From Altibacter sp. HG106 (lineage in GTDB: Bacteria > Bacteroidota > Bacteroidia > Flavobacteriales > Flavobacteriaceae), in contig NZ_JAQQTD010000009.1 in assembly GCF_028561755.1 (NCBI RefSeq), positions 18,274 to 82,273 of the forward strand: a stretch of DNA of 64,000 nt, in the 5' to 3' direction. Under the pieces are notes generated by a model. That model saw only the letters and a program-made list of their open reading frames with translations. It did no database searches and was not told the origin of the DNA. The translations under genes and the position numbers were made by a program. Of the stretch, positions 44,037 through 52,362 are shown piece by piece (positions within the stretch are counted from its first letter, which is position 1; each line of letters begins with the position of its first letter).

Positions 44037-44762
44037 TTATTCTTCCGAAGAGCTTTCATCCATGGTGTGATATACATTCTGAACATCGTCGTCTTCCTCG
44101 ATCTTCTCTAGTAATTTATCGACATCTTCAGCTTCTTCAGCACTAATCTTTTTCGTCACCTGCGGAATGTATTCAAATCCGGAGGAAAGTATCTCAATGT
44201 CATTATCTTCTAGGTACGACTGTATGGCTCCGAAGCTTTCAAAAGGGGCGTAAATTAATACGCCATCGTCATCTTCAAAGATTTCTTCCACCCCAAAGTC
44301 GATCAATTCGAGTTCCAGTTCTTCCATATCCTTTCCATCGGCGTCAATGCGAAAATTACACACATGATCGAACATAAAGGCCACAGATCCGGACACCCCG
44401 AGACTTCCATCACATTTATTAAAATAAGAGCGCACATTCGCAACAGTACGCGTATTATTGTCGGTTGCCGTTTCAATAAGAATAGCGATACCATGTGGGG
44501 CATACCCTTCAAAAAGTACTGTTTTAAAATCCCCTAAACTCTTATCACTAGCCCGTTTAATAGCCCGTTCAATATTGTCTTTAGGCATGTTCACCGCCTT
44601 CGCGTTCTGAATCACGGCTCGCAATTTGGCGTTGGTGTCGGGGTCAGGTCCGCCTTCTTTCACCGCCATAACGATATCTTTCCCAATACGCGTAAACGCC
44701 TTGGACATGGCTGCCCAGCGTTTCATTTTTCTTGCTTTTCTGAACTCAAAAGCTCTTCCCAT
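44037..44762 (-). CDS. YebC/PmpR family regulator (TACO1-like)
   Basis: 241 aa from the ATG at 44762 (MGRAFEFRKARKMKRW), the Bacteroidota version of the family's N-terminus; an ATG at 44795 would add 11 hydrophobic residues not seen in the family. Conserved blocks are GGPDPDTNAKLRAVI, MPKDNIERAIKRA, FEGYAPHGIAILIE and TDNNTRTVANVR. YebC proteins act in transcriptional regulation or relieve ribosome stalling, depending on the organism. It is cytoplasmic and apparently monocistronic. Confidence 0.95.
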   Translation of the reverse strand: MGRAFEFRKARKMKRWAAMSKAFTRIGKDIVMAVKEGGPDPDTNAKLRAVIQNAKAVNMPKDNIERAIKRASDKSLGDFKTVLFEGYAPHGIAILIETATDNNTRTVANVRSYFNKCDGSLGVSGSVAFMFDHVCNFRIDADGKDMEELELELIDFGVEEIFEDDDGVLIYAPFESFGAIQSYLEDNDIEILSSGFEYIPQVTKKISAEEAEDVDKLLEKIEEDDDVQNVYHTMDESSSEE

Positions 44763-44845
44763 AAGTATGCTAGTATTAATAAAAAGGAACGACATTCCTT
44801 TTTTGAATCGCTACAAATTTAAAAAATTGAAGTAGATAGCAAACC

Positions 44846-45127
44846 TTAGCTCACTAATTTGTCGATGATCTGTGCCAGTTGAAAATCCTTCTCTGTAACG
44901 CCCCCCGCATCATGCGTGGAAAGCGAAATATTCACCTTGTTATAAACGTTCGACCAATCTGGATGATGTTCTAGCTTTTCGGCTTCAAAAGCAATTCGCG
45001 TCATCAGTGAAAAAGCGTCTTTAAAATCTCTAAATTCTATTGAGGTATGCAAGGCATTCTCTTCGTAAAGCCATCCATCCAGAGTGGCAATGTGTTTTTT
45101 TATTTCTGAGGCTGATAAGGCTTTCAT
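44846..45127 (-). CDS. 4a-hydroxytetrahydrobiopterin dehydratase (PCD/DCoH)
   Basis: 93 aa. The active-site motif EKLEHHPDW (His54, His55) and the later STHDAGGVT (His72) are complete. The enzyme dehydrates pterin carbinolamine formed by aromatic amino-acid hydroxylases; no phenylalanine hydroxylase is in this window. The start overlaps the upstream SDR gene by 4 bp (ATGA), so the two are coupled. Confidence 0.94.
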   Translation of the reverse strand: MKALSASEIKKHIATLDGWLYEENALHTSIEFRDFKDAFSLMTRIAFEAEKLEHHPDWSNVYNKVNISLSTHDAGGVTEKDFQLAQIIDKLVS

Positions 45128-45981
45128 AAAATGTTTTTTAAGGTTGAAATTTCATCAAATAAGGTACAGGCATCTATCACTTCCGTAGTGGTTATCTGAT
45201 AGGTCTTCGGAAGTTTTTTTGCTTTGGGAAGCACTGCGAGATATGCATCGTCATTGCTACTGTACACTTTTTTAAAGATAGGCATTTTATCGCCCAAAGC
45301 CGAAGCGATCTCATAAAAAAGGTCGTCGTGGTGTATGAGGTCTTCACTCGCTAGATGATAAATACCGTGCAATTCCCGATTGATTATATAATGCATTTGT
45401 TGGCATACTTTATCGATCGTAGTCACACTAACAATAATATTTGGAAACACTTCAAAAGGCGCCTCGTGCTTAATAGCTTGTTTTAATTGTACCACCATGG
45501 GAGCATTGACGCCTAATACTAAGGGCAGACGTGCGATACTGTAGCGCTTCGCAGGGAGTTGCCGCAATAGCCTTTCTACCGCCAAATGACGTTTGCCAAT
45601 TGCCGACACCGTAGAGGGAACGGTTTCTTCGTACGAAGGATAGTTCTGATTGCCATCAAACACCACTACAGAAGAAATATAGATCAACCGAACAGAAGTA
45701 TTTGCTTCCAAATATGCAATGACATCTTTGTGAGCCTGCAGATACGCCGGTTCGGGTGCTGCAAAACAAGATATGATATGGGTAGGCGCAACCTCCTTTA
45801 ATATGAGATCAATAGGCCCTGAAGTTGCGTCAAAATGAGAATACACCTGATTGCTTTCGTATCGTTCCTGTTGCGAGCAAAAGGTTCCGTAGCAATCGTA
45901 AAAAGAACGTAACTCCTGGTATATATGCGTTCCAATAAAGCCGCTTCCGCCCATAATCAATATGCGATTCTTCTCCGTCAT
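45124..45981 (-). CDS. NAD(P)-dependent oxidoreductase, extended SDR (RfbD-like)
   Basis: 285 aa. The Rossmann signature GGSGFIGTH is at residues 11-19. The fold continues through ISCFAAPEPA, YISSVVVFDGNQ and a RYSIARLPLVLG strand, most like dTDP-4-dehydrorhamnose reductase. The active-site YxxxK is not clear: the expected position has GKRHLAVERLL, with Lys but no Tyr. It may therefore be a noncatalytic or altered member. It sits between glsA (13-bp gap) and PCD (4-bp overlap) in an apparent operon with gcvT. Confidence 0.82.
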   Translation of the reverse strand: MTEKNRILIMGGSGFIGTHIYQELRSFYDCYGTFCSQQERYESNQVYSHFDATSGPIDLILKEVAPTHIISCFAAPEPAYLQAHKDVIAYLEANTSVRLIYISSVVVFDGNQNYPSYEETVPSTVSAIGKRHLAVERLLRQLPAKRYSIARLPLVLGVNAPMVVQLKQAIKHEAPFEVFPNIIVSVTTIDKVCQQMHYIINRELHGIYHLASEDLIHHDDLFYEIASALGDKMPIFKKVYSSNDDAYLAVLPKAKKLPKTYQITTTEVIDACTLFDEISTLKNIL

Positions 45982-45994
45982 ATCCTTACAACGC

Positions 45995-46909
45995 TTAAAA
46001 TATAGATAGATTGGTTTGAGTGGTAAATTCTTCTAAGGCCAACATTCCCAAATAGCTGTTCCCTTTCTCGTTCAAGCCGGGAGACCAGCAGCTTAAGACG
46101 AACTCATTAGGCAGTAGCGCGACAATACCACCCCCCACGCCACTTTTGCCCGGCAACCCTACTTCAAAGGCAAATTCGCCTGCCTCATCATAGAACCCGC
46201 AAGTAAGCATGATGGCGTTGATGCGCTTTACCTGATTGATAGAAAGATGTGTGGTGTGCTGCATACACTTGCCTCGGTTTGCAAACAGATAGAACGCATT
46301 CGATAGTTGTTTGCAATTCATTTCGATGGAACACTGATGAAAGTAAAAATCCAATACCCTGTCCACGTCATTTTCGAGATTTCCGAAGGATTTCAAAAGG
46401 TTGGCAGCGGCATAATTACCATAACCGGTTTCGGCTTCACTGGCCGCCACGGTTTTGTTAAACTGAATGGTGGGGTCGTTTGTTATGCCTTGTACAAACG
46501 CCAGAAAATCGTTTTTAGGATCGTCCAACATACTGAGTAGCATGTCAGCAATTACAATGGCTCCGGAATTAATAAAAGGATTTCTAGGGATCCCATTTTC
46601 CATTTCTAAGAGAGAAAGGTGATTGAAGGGGTTTCCAGAAGGCTCTACATCCAAACGCCGAAACACTTGATTTTTCAATTTCGAAAAAGCCAGGGCAAAG
46701 GATAATACTTTGGAGATACTTTGAATGGAGAACGGTTCTTCCCAATCGCCCACACAATAGTTTTCTCCCTTGATTCGATTCAGGTAGATTCCAAATTTTT
46801 CCTTCGGAACGTTTGCCAACTCCGGGATATAGGAAGCCACTTTGCCTTTATCTACTCGCTTTTGGAGCTTCGCATAAATAGAATTGAGTATTTCTTGGTA
46901 ATCGACCAT
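45995..46909 (-). CDS. glsA: Glutaminase A
   Basis: Hydrolyses glutamine to glutamate and ammonia. The protein is 304 aa, normal length. The beta-lactamase-like Ser64-x-x-Lys67 (SISK) in SIQSISKVLSFALAFSKL and the conserved NPFINSGAIV, GYGNYAAAN and PGKSGVGGGI blocks are present. Its start overlaps the gcvT stop by one base (TAATG). Confidence 0.96.
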   Translation of the reverse strand: MVDYQEILNSIYAKLQKRVDKGKVASYIPELANVPKEKFGIYLNRIKGENYCVGDWEEPFSIQSISKVLSFALAFSKLKNQVFRRLDVEPSGNPFNHLSLLEMENGIPRNPFINSGAIVIADMLLSMLDDPKNDFLAFVQGITNDPTIQFNKTVAASEAETGYGNYAAANLLKSFGNLENDVDRVLDFYFHQCSIEMNCKQLSNAFYLFANRGKCMQHTTHLSINQVKRINAIMLTCGFYDEAGEFAFEVGLPGKSGVGGGIVALLPNEFVLSCWSPGLNEKGNSYLGMLALEEFTTQTNLSIF

Positions 46910-47991
46910 TAACCCTTGTAAAACGGAAGTTTCACAATGGTTGCCGGAACTGCATTCTTGCGTATTTGAATGAATATTTCCGTACCTGGTGCTTTCATTT
47001 CAAAAGGAACATACCCCAAACCAATTCCTTTGCCAACCGAAGGGGCCATGGTACCGCTGGTCACCGTTCCTAGCAAAGTTCCTTCGCGATCTACAATGGG
47101 GTACCCTTGTCGCGGAATGCCTCGTTCTTGCAATTCAAAAGCGATCAAGCGGCGTGTGGGGCCGTTTTCTTTCTCTTTTTTAAGCGCTTCTGAATGAATA
47201 AAATCTTTAGTAAACTTGGTAATCCAGCCCAGACCGGCTTCTAGGGGAGAGGTGGTGTCATCTATATCGTTTCCGTAGAGACAATACCCCATCTCCAAAC
47301 GCAAGGTGTCCCGCGCTGCGAGTCCGATAGGCTTAATTCCATACGAGGCGCCCGCTTCTAACACTTTGTTCCAAATCTGTTCGACTTCAGAGTTCTTACA
47401 ATAAATCTCAAATCCACCGCTCCCGGTATAGCCGGTAGCACTGATGATCACATACTCTATCCCCGCGAAATCTCCTACTTTAAAGGTGTAGAATTTAATA
47501 CTACTCAGGTCTTCTGAAGTAAGTGACTGCATAGCTTCCACCGCTTTTGGCCCTTGAATCGCCAACAGGGAATAATCCTCACTCAAATTCCGCAATTCCG
47601 CTCCCATCGTATTGTGCGAGTTGATCCAATTCCAATCCTTTTCAATGTTGGAAGCATTCACGACCAGTAACCATTTTTCCGCCTCCAGGCGATAAATAAT
47701 TAAATCGTCTACAATTCCACCTTCATCATTAGGCAAGCAACTGTATTGCGCCTGTCCGTCTACCAGCGTGGAAGCATCATTGCTGCTTACCTTCTGTATG
47801 AGTTCTAGTGCGTTTGGACCCGTCACCAAAAATTCACCCATATGGGACACGTCAAAGACACCTACGTCTTTTCTAACCGTTTCGTGTTCGGCGTTTACCC
47901 CTTCGTAGGAAACTGGCATCAAGTAGCCGGCAAAGGGAACCATTTTGGCGCCTAACGCTTCGTGAACATGTGTAAGTGCGGTTTTTTTCAT
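46909..47991 (-). CDS. gcvT: Glycine cleavage system aminomethyltransferase (T protein)
   Basis: 360 aa. It transfers the methylene group from aminomethyl-lipoyl-H protein to tetrahydrofolate. Conserved features are [20 protein letters not shown] at the start, the DVSHMGEF loop, the [11 protein letters not shown] folate-site block, [17 protein letters not shown] and [20 protein letters not shown]. The first gene of a four-gene operon (gcvT, glsA, SDR, PCD). lpdA, which supplies E3 for this system, is elsewhere in the window. It is divergent from nnr. Confidence 0.97.
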   Translation of the reverse strand: MKKTALTHVHEALGAKMVPFAGYLMPVSYEGVNAEHETVRKDVGVFDVSHMGEFLVTGPNALELIQKVSSNDASTLVDGQAQYSCLPNDEGGIVDDLIIYRLEAEKWLLVVNASNIEKDWNWINSHNTMGAELRNLSEDYSLLAIQGPKAVEAMQSLTSEDLSSIKFYTFKVGDFAGIEYVIISATGYTGSGGFEIYCKNSEVEQIWNKVLEAGASYGIKPIGLAARDTLRLEMGYCLYGNDIDDTTSPLEAGLGWITKFTKDFIHSEALKKEKENGPTRRLIAFELQERGIPRQGYPIVDREGTLLGTVTSGTMAPSVGKGIGLGYVPFEMKAPGTEIFIQIRKNAVPATIVKLPFYKG

Positions 47992-48094
47992 GCGGAATCA
48001 TTTTTCACAAAAGTATTATAATCTTTAAAAGGAGACGATGATATTCTTTGATTGTTTTCAACAAGACAGTACCTTGCAGGAAACTTGAATTTCT

Positions 48095-49642
48095 ATGAAG
48101 GTATTTTCCGCAGCGCAATTCTACGAAGCCGACAAACGCACCACAGAGAAAGAAGGAATTTCTTCTCTTGACTTAATGGAGCGGGCAGGGCAGCAGGTCT
48201 TCCAGTGGCTTCATCAACGCATGCAAGGGGCTCAGGTTCACATTCACATCTTTTGTGGAATTGGGAACAATGGAGGCGATGGCTTGGTAGTAGGCCGATT
48301 GTTGATCGAACACGGGTATCAAGTAACCATCTATATCGCTAATTTTACTGATAAACGTTCTAAATGCTTTTTGATCAATTACGATCGCGTGAAGGAAGTT
48401 ACCAAGAAATGGCCAGTCTTGATGCGTTCGGCAGCCGACTTCCCTGAGATTGCCCCTCAGGACATTATTGTGGATGCGCTCTTCGGAATTGGTATTAATA
48501 GACCTCCTGAAGGCTGGGTTAAGGAACTTATTCAATTCATCAATGCGCAAAAAGCGTTTACGCTATCGATCGATATGCCAAGCGGACTCTACGCCAATGA
48601 AGCCATAGAAGATTCTGAAGCCATCGTAAAGGCGAATCATACGTTAACCTTTCAGGCACCTAAATTGGCTTTTTTTCTTCCCGAAACCGGGGCGTTTGTT
48701 CCCTATTTCGAAGCGATTGATATCGGACTCGACCCCGAATACCTGCATACCACGCACCCCCTGGCCCGTGTCATTTTAAAACCGGAAGCCCAGCGCTTCT
48801 ATCAACAGCGAGAAAAATATGCGCATAAAGGTACTTTTGGCCATGTGCTTATCGTGGGCGGTAGCTACGGAAAACTGGGCGCACCACAATTAGCAGCCAA
48901 AGCAGCGTATCGCTCGGGAGCAGGTTTGGTGACCGCGTATATCCCCGCTTGTGGTTTTCAGGTGTTTCAAACCGCCCAACCGGAAGTGATGACCCTCACA
49001 GACCCAAACGAACACACGCTTTCCGAAGCCGCCTTCGACCTTTCACCTACCACTATGGCAGTAGGTATGGGGATGGGTACCACCTCGGAATCATCAAAAG
49101 CGCTTGCAAGTATCCTTGAGAAAGCCGAAGGCCCCATTGTGCTTGATGCCGACGCCCTTAACCTAATTGTCAAGGACCATTCATTGTGGAAGCAGGTTCC
49201 AAAACACAGCGTATTAACACCACATCCCGGGGAATTAGAACGTTTGGTTGGAGCTTGGAAGAATGATTACGAAAAGATCGAAAAAGTGCAAGCCCTTTCG
49301 AAGGAGTTTGAAGTAATTGTTGTGGTGAAAGGCGCTAATAGCCTTACCGTACTTGGCGATGACGTCTATATCAACAGCACAGGAAATCCAGGGATGGCTA
49401 CCGGAGGAGCTGGTGATGTGCTCGCCGGGATGCTTGCCGGTCTTATTGCACAAGGCTATGACCCCTTAATGGCCACCATTTTTGGAATTTATTTGCATGG
49501 AAGTGCCGGAAATCTCGGAGCCCAGGAACACGGTTTTGAAGCGCTCATGGCAGGAGATATTATTGAATATATTGGCGACGCTTTCTTAGAGTTGTTCCGT
49601 CAGGAAGAACCGCAACCTTCCGCAGAGGAAAGGAAAAAATAA
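48095..49642 (+). CDS. nnr: Bifunctional NAD(P)H-hydrate repair enzyme
   Basis: 515 aa fusion of two domains that repair damaged NADH and NADPH. The N-terminal YjeF_N epimerase (about 1-215) shows GIGNNGGDGLVVGRLL and DALFGIGINRP. The C-terminal ADP-dependent dehydratase (about 225-500) shows GGSYGKLGAPQLAAKAA, VLTPHPGELERL and NPGMATGGAGDVLAGM. A TTTG at 48047-48050 with TACCTTG at 48070 in 19-bp spacing may be its promoter. It is convergent with the TlpA-like lipoprotein gene, 4 bp apart. Confidence 0.96.
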   Translation: MKVFSAAQFYEADKRTTEKEGISSLDLMERAGQQVFQWLHQRMQGAQVHIHIFCGIGNNGGDGLVVGRLLIEHGYQVTIYIANFTDKRSKCFLINYDRVKEVTKKWPVLMRSAADFPEIAPQDIIVDALFGIGINRPPEGWVKELIQFINAQKAFTLSIDMPSGLYANEAIEDSEAIVKANHTLTFQAPKLAFFLPETGAFVPYFEAIDIGLDPEYLHTTHPLARVILKPEAQRFYQQREKYAHKGTFGHVLIVGGSYGKLGAPQLAAKAAYRSGAGLVTAYIPACGFQVFQTAQPEVMTLTDPNEHTLSEAAFDLSPTTMAVGMGMGTTSESSKALASILEKAEGPIVLDADALNLIVKDHSLWKQVPKHSVLTPHPGELERLVGAWKNDYEKIEKVQALSKEFEVIVVVKGANSLTVLGDDVYINSTGNPGMATGGAGDVLAGMLAGLIAQGYDPLMATIFGIYLHGSAGNLGAQEHGFEALMAGDIIEYIGDAFLELFRQEEPQPSAEERKK

Positions 49643-49646
49643 CCTT

Positions 49647-50684
49647 TTAAGACGAGAGCAATTGATCTAGCGTTTCCCGAAGTTCTGGATTCGATGGACG
49701 AGGCGCGCTTGGATCAGCGATATTTCCTTCCGGATCGATTAAAATAAACCGTGGAATGCCTTTGATCTGAAACCCGGTGACAAAATCAGATTGCCAACCA
49801 TTCGGAGCGTAAATCTGAATGCCTCCTAGCTTTTTATCGGCGACCATAGCTTTCCAATCGCTTTTGGCCTTTTCCCAAGACCCGTCATGTGTTCTATCAT
49901 CATCAATAGACATGCTCACAAAGGCAATGTTCTTATCGTGATAATCGGCTTCCAGCTCTTTCAAATACGGAATTTCTGCTTTACACGGAGCACACCAGGT
50001 GGCCCATACATCTATGTACACAAACTTCCCTTGTAGCTCTGCCAAGGAGGTGGTTCCTCCGTTATAATTTTCATAGTCCTCGAAGGTTGGCGCCGGTGAA
50101 CCGACCGGTAGCGCTTGACGCACACGTAAGACACCTCCGTAATACCCTTGCAACGACTTCATGAGTCCGTCGAGATTTCCAGCGGCATATCCCACTACAG
50201 AGGAGTCGACCGACTTTTGTTGATCCAGAAACTTATTTAAGGTATTCTTAGCGTCTTCGATCTGCGAATTCATGGCCGTCATATTCTCGGCTTTTGAAAA
50301 ATCATGAGTTAGCGTTTTTTCTTGCAGCAGGGCGTACGAGGCGAGAAAATTGTTGTTTTCTGCGCCAGTGCCACTGAAGGTGATACTTTCATCAAAGTTA
50401 GCAGCATCCAATTGCATGTCTAAGTCGTATCCGTTTTTTAGGTAGATACTGGTTTGTTCAGTTCCATCAAATAGGCGATGTACGTCTTCTGTAACTTTTA
50501 AGGTGTCGCTAAACGTTCCGTCGGAAGCGACTTTAATGGTCTTCGAAAACTTCTTATTCCGAATCACGAGCGAATCGCTATTGGCGTTTTGAATGGTACC
50601 GGAAAAGGTTACATAGTCCTTTACAGGTTCTTCACAAGAAAAAAGGAGGGAGGAGACAAGAAGAGTTAAAAAAAGGCGTGTCAT
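49647..50684 (-). CDS. TlpA-like thiol-disulfide lipoprotein
   Basis: 345 aa. A lipoprotein signal with lipobox LLFSC (Cys17) is followed by a beta-rich N-terminal domain of the DUF4369 type (VTFSGTIQNANSDSLVIRN, about 24-110), a helical middle (about 110-185), and a thioredoxin domain. The redox motif is WATWCAPCK with Cys231 and Cys234, and the cis-Pro segment is IKGIPRFILID. It is anchored in the periplasm or outer membrane and should reduce or oxidise exported disulfides; the particular client is unknown. Large DUF4369-TlpA lipoproteins are a Bacteroidota speciality. Confidence 0.92.
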   Translation of the reverse strand: MTRLFLTLLVSSLLFSCEEPVKDYVTFSGTIQNANSDSLVIRNKKFSKTIKVASDGTFSDTLKVTEDVHRLFDGTEQTSIYLKNGYDLDMQLDAANFDESITFSGTGAENNNFLASYALLQEKTLTHDFSKAENMTAMNSQIEDAKNTLNKFLDQQKSVDSSVVGYAAGNLDGLMKSLQGYYGGVLRVRQALPVGSPAPTFEDYENYNGGTTSLAELQGKFVYIDVWATWCAPCKAEIPYLKELEADYHDKNIAFVSMSIDDDRTHDGSWEKAKSDWKAMVADKKLGGIQIYAPNGWQSDFVTGFQIKGIPRFILIDPEGNIADPSAPRPSNPELRETLDQLLSS

Positions 50685-50781
50685 GTTTCAAGAATTTCTG
50701 TAAAAGTACGTCTTTAATTTTACCGAAGGAGCGGAACGCATTAGAATTAGAATTGGTATTTTTGCCCAAACCACCTAATCC

Positions 50782-52290
50782 ATGCCAGACATCCATTACA
50801 TCAGTTCAGAACTGCTGGACCTACCTACCTTACAGGAGATCATAACGCATCAGAAGACCTTGGAACTTTCCGAAGAAGCGATTCTAAATATTAATAAATC
50901 GCATGACTACCTGCATCAAAAGTTGAAGAAGCACGATTCCCCGGTGTATGGGATAAATACGGGATTCGGATCGTTATTCAATGTAAAAATAAGTGCTGAC
51001 AACCTTTCTCAATTGCAGGAAAACCTGGTGATGTCGCATGCCTGTGGAACCGGTGACTTCGTTCCGATACCCATCGCAAAATTAATGCTGCTCTTAAAAA
51101 TCCAATCGCTTAGTTATGGCTATAGCGGGGTGCAACTGAAAACGGTTCAGCGACTGGTTGATTTCTACAACAAGGATATTATTCCGGTCATCTACAGTCA
51201 GGGTAGCTTAGGGGCTTCGGGAGATTTGGCGCCTTTAGCGCATATGTCGCTTCCTCTTCTGGGAAAAGGGGAGGTCTATATCAACGACCAGATCGTGTCG
51301 GCCCAAGAGATGCTGAAAACGTACGAATGGGAACCCATTGAACTTCAAGCGAAAGAAGGGCTTGCCTTACTCAATGGCACTCAATTTATGAGCGCCTACG
51401 GCATTCACTGTTTATTGAAATCGCACAAGCTCTGGTACCTTGCCAACCTAATTGGAGCGGCTTCCATTGATGCGTTTGACTGCAATATGAGTCCGTTTGA
51501 CAAATTAGTACATTTAGTTCGACCTCATAGTGGTCAGATTCATACGGCCGAGCAAATACTCGAATTTTTGGAAGGCAGTGAGATTGGAGCTTCCGAACAC
51601 AAAATGGTGCAAGACCCCTATTCGTTTCGTTGTATCCCACAGGTACATGGCGCCACGAAAGACACCCTTCAGTTTGTTTCCAAAACCATGAAAACGGAGA
51701 TCAACTCGGTCACCGATAACCCGAACATTTTTGTGGGTGAGGATACGATCATTTCAGGAGGAAACTTTCACGGTCAGCCCTTAGCGCTCGCACTAGATTA
51801 TATGGGAATTGCCATGGCTGAACTAGGGAATATTTCAGAACGACGCACCTTTCAATTGGTGTCCGGGCTACGTAACTTACCTCAGTTTTTGGTGAATAAT
51901 CCGGGGCTGAACAGTGGTTTTATGATTCCGCAGTACACCGCGGCCAGTATTGTGAGTAAGAACAAACAACTAGCAACACCTGCCTCAGTTGATTCGATTG
52001 TTTCTTCCAACGGACAAGAAGATCATGTGAGTATGGGAGCCAATGCCGCCACAAAATGTTTACAAATTGTTGACAATGTCGAAACCATCCTGGCGATTGA
52101 ACTAATGAATGCATCGCAGGCATTGGTGTTTCGCGAACCTAAAAAATCTTCTCCCTTTGTTGAATCCTTTCTAAAAAGTTATCGGGAGGGCGTTCCTTTC
52201 GTTGAAAATGATCGCTTGCTGGCCAACGACATTCATACTTCGGTAGGGTTTCTGCAGGGATTGACCATTGATAACGAATTGCTCTTCTAG
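50782..52290 (+). CDS. hutH: Histidine ammonia-lyase
   Basis: 502 aa, first step of histidine degradation to urocanate. The residues that cyclise into the MIO cofactor, Ala145-Ser146-Gly147, are in QGSLGASGDLAPLAH. YGINTGFG (Tyr56 region), HGQPLALALDYM, NGQEDHVSMGAN and EPKKSSPFVE are conserved. A tyrosine or phenylalanine ammonia-lyase of the same fold cannot be fully excluded, but the substrate-site residues follow HutH. No other hut gene is adjacent. It is isolated, with a strong terminator. Confidence 0.9.
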   Translation: MPDIHYISSELLDLPTLQEIITHQKTLELSEEAILNINKSHDYLHQKLKKHDSPVYGINTGFGSLFNVKISADNLSQLQENLVMSHACGTGDFVPIPIAKLMLLLKIQSLSYGYSGVQLKTVQRLVDFYNKDIIPVIYSQGSLGASGDLAPLAHMSLPLLGKGEVYINDQIVSAQEMLKTYEWEPIELQAKEGLALLNGTQFMSAYGIHCLLKSHKLWYLANLIGAASIDAFDCNMSPFDKLVHLVRPHSGQIHTAEQILEFLEGSEIGASEHKMVQDPYSFRCIPQVHGATKDTLQFVSKTMKTEINSVTDNPNIFVGEDTIISGGNFHGQPLALALDYMGIAMAELGNISERRTFQLVSGLRNLPQFLVNNPGLNSGFMIPQYTAASIVSKNKQLATPASVDSIVSSNGQEDHVSMGANAATKCLQIVDNVETILAIELMNASQALVFREPKKSSPFVESFLKSYREGVPFVENDRLLANDIHTSVGFLQGLTIDNELLF

Positions 52291-52313
52291 CAGCGACATT
52301 TTAATATACACTA

Positions 52314-52339
52314 AAAAAGCACCTCGTAAGGTGCTTTTT
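52314..52339. terminator. Bidirectional terminator between hutH and clpC
   Basis: Stem AAAAAGCACCT / AGGTGCTTTTT with a CGTA loop; symmetrical A and T tracts; convergent genes on both sides. Confidence 0.92.
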
Positions 52340-52362
52340 ATATACTTGGGAAGCTACTAAAG

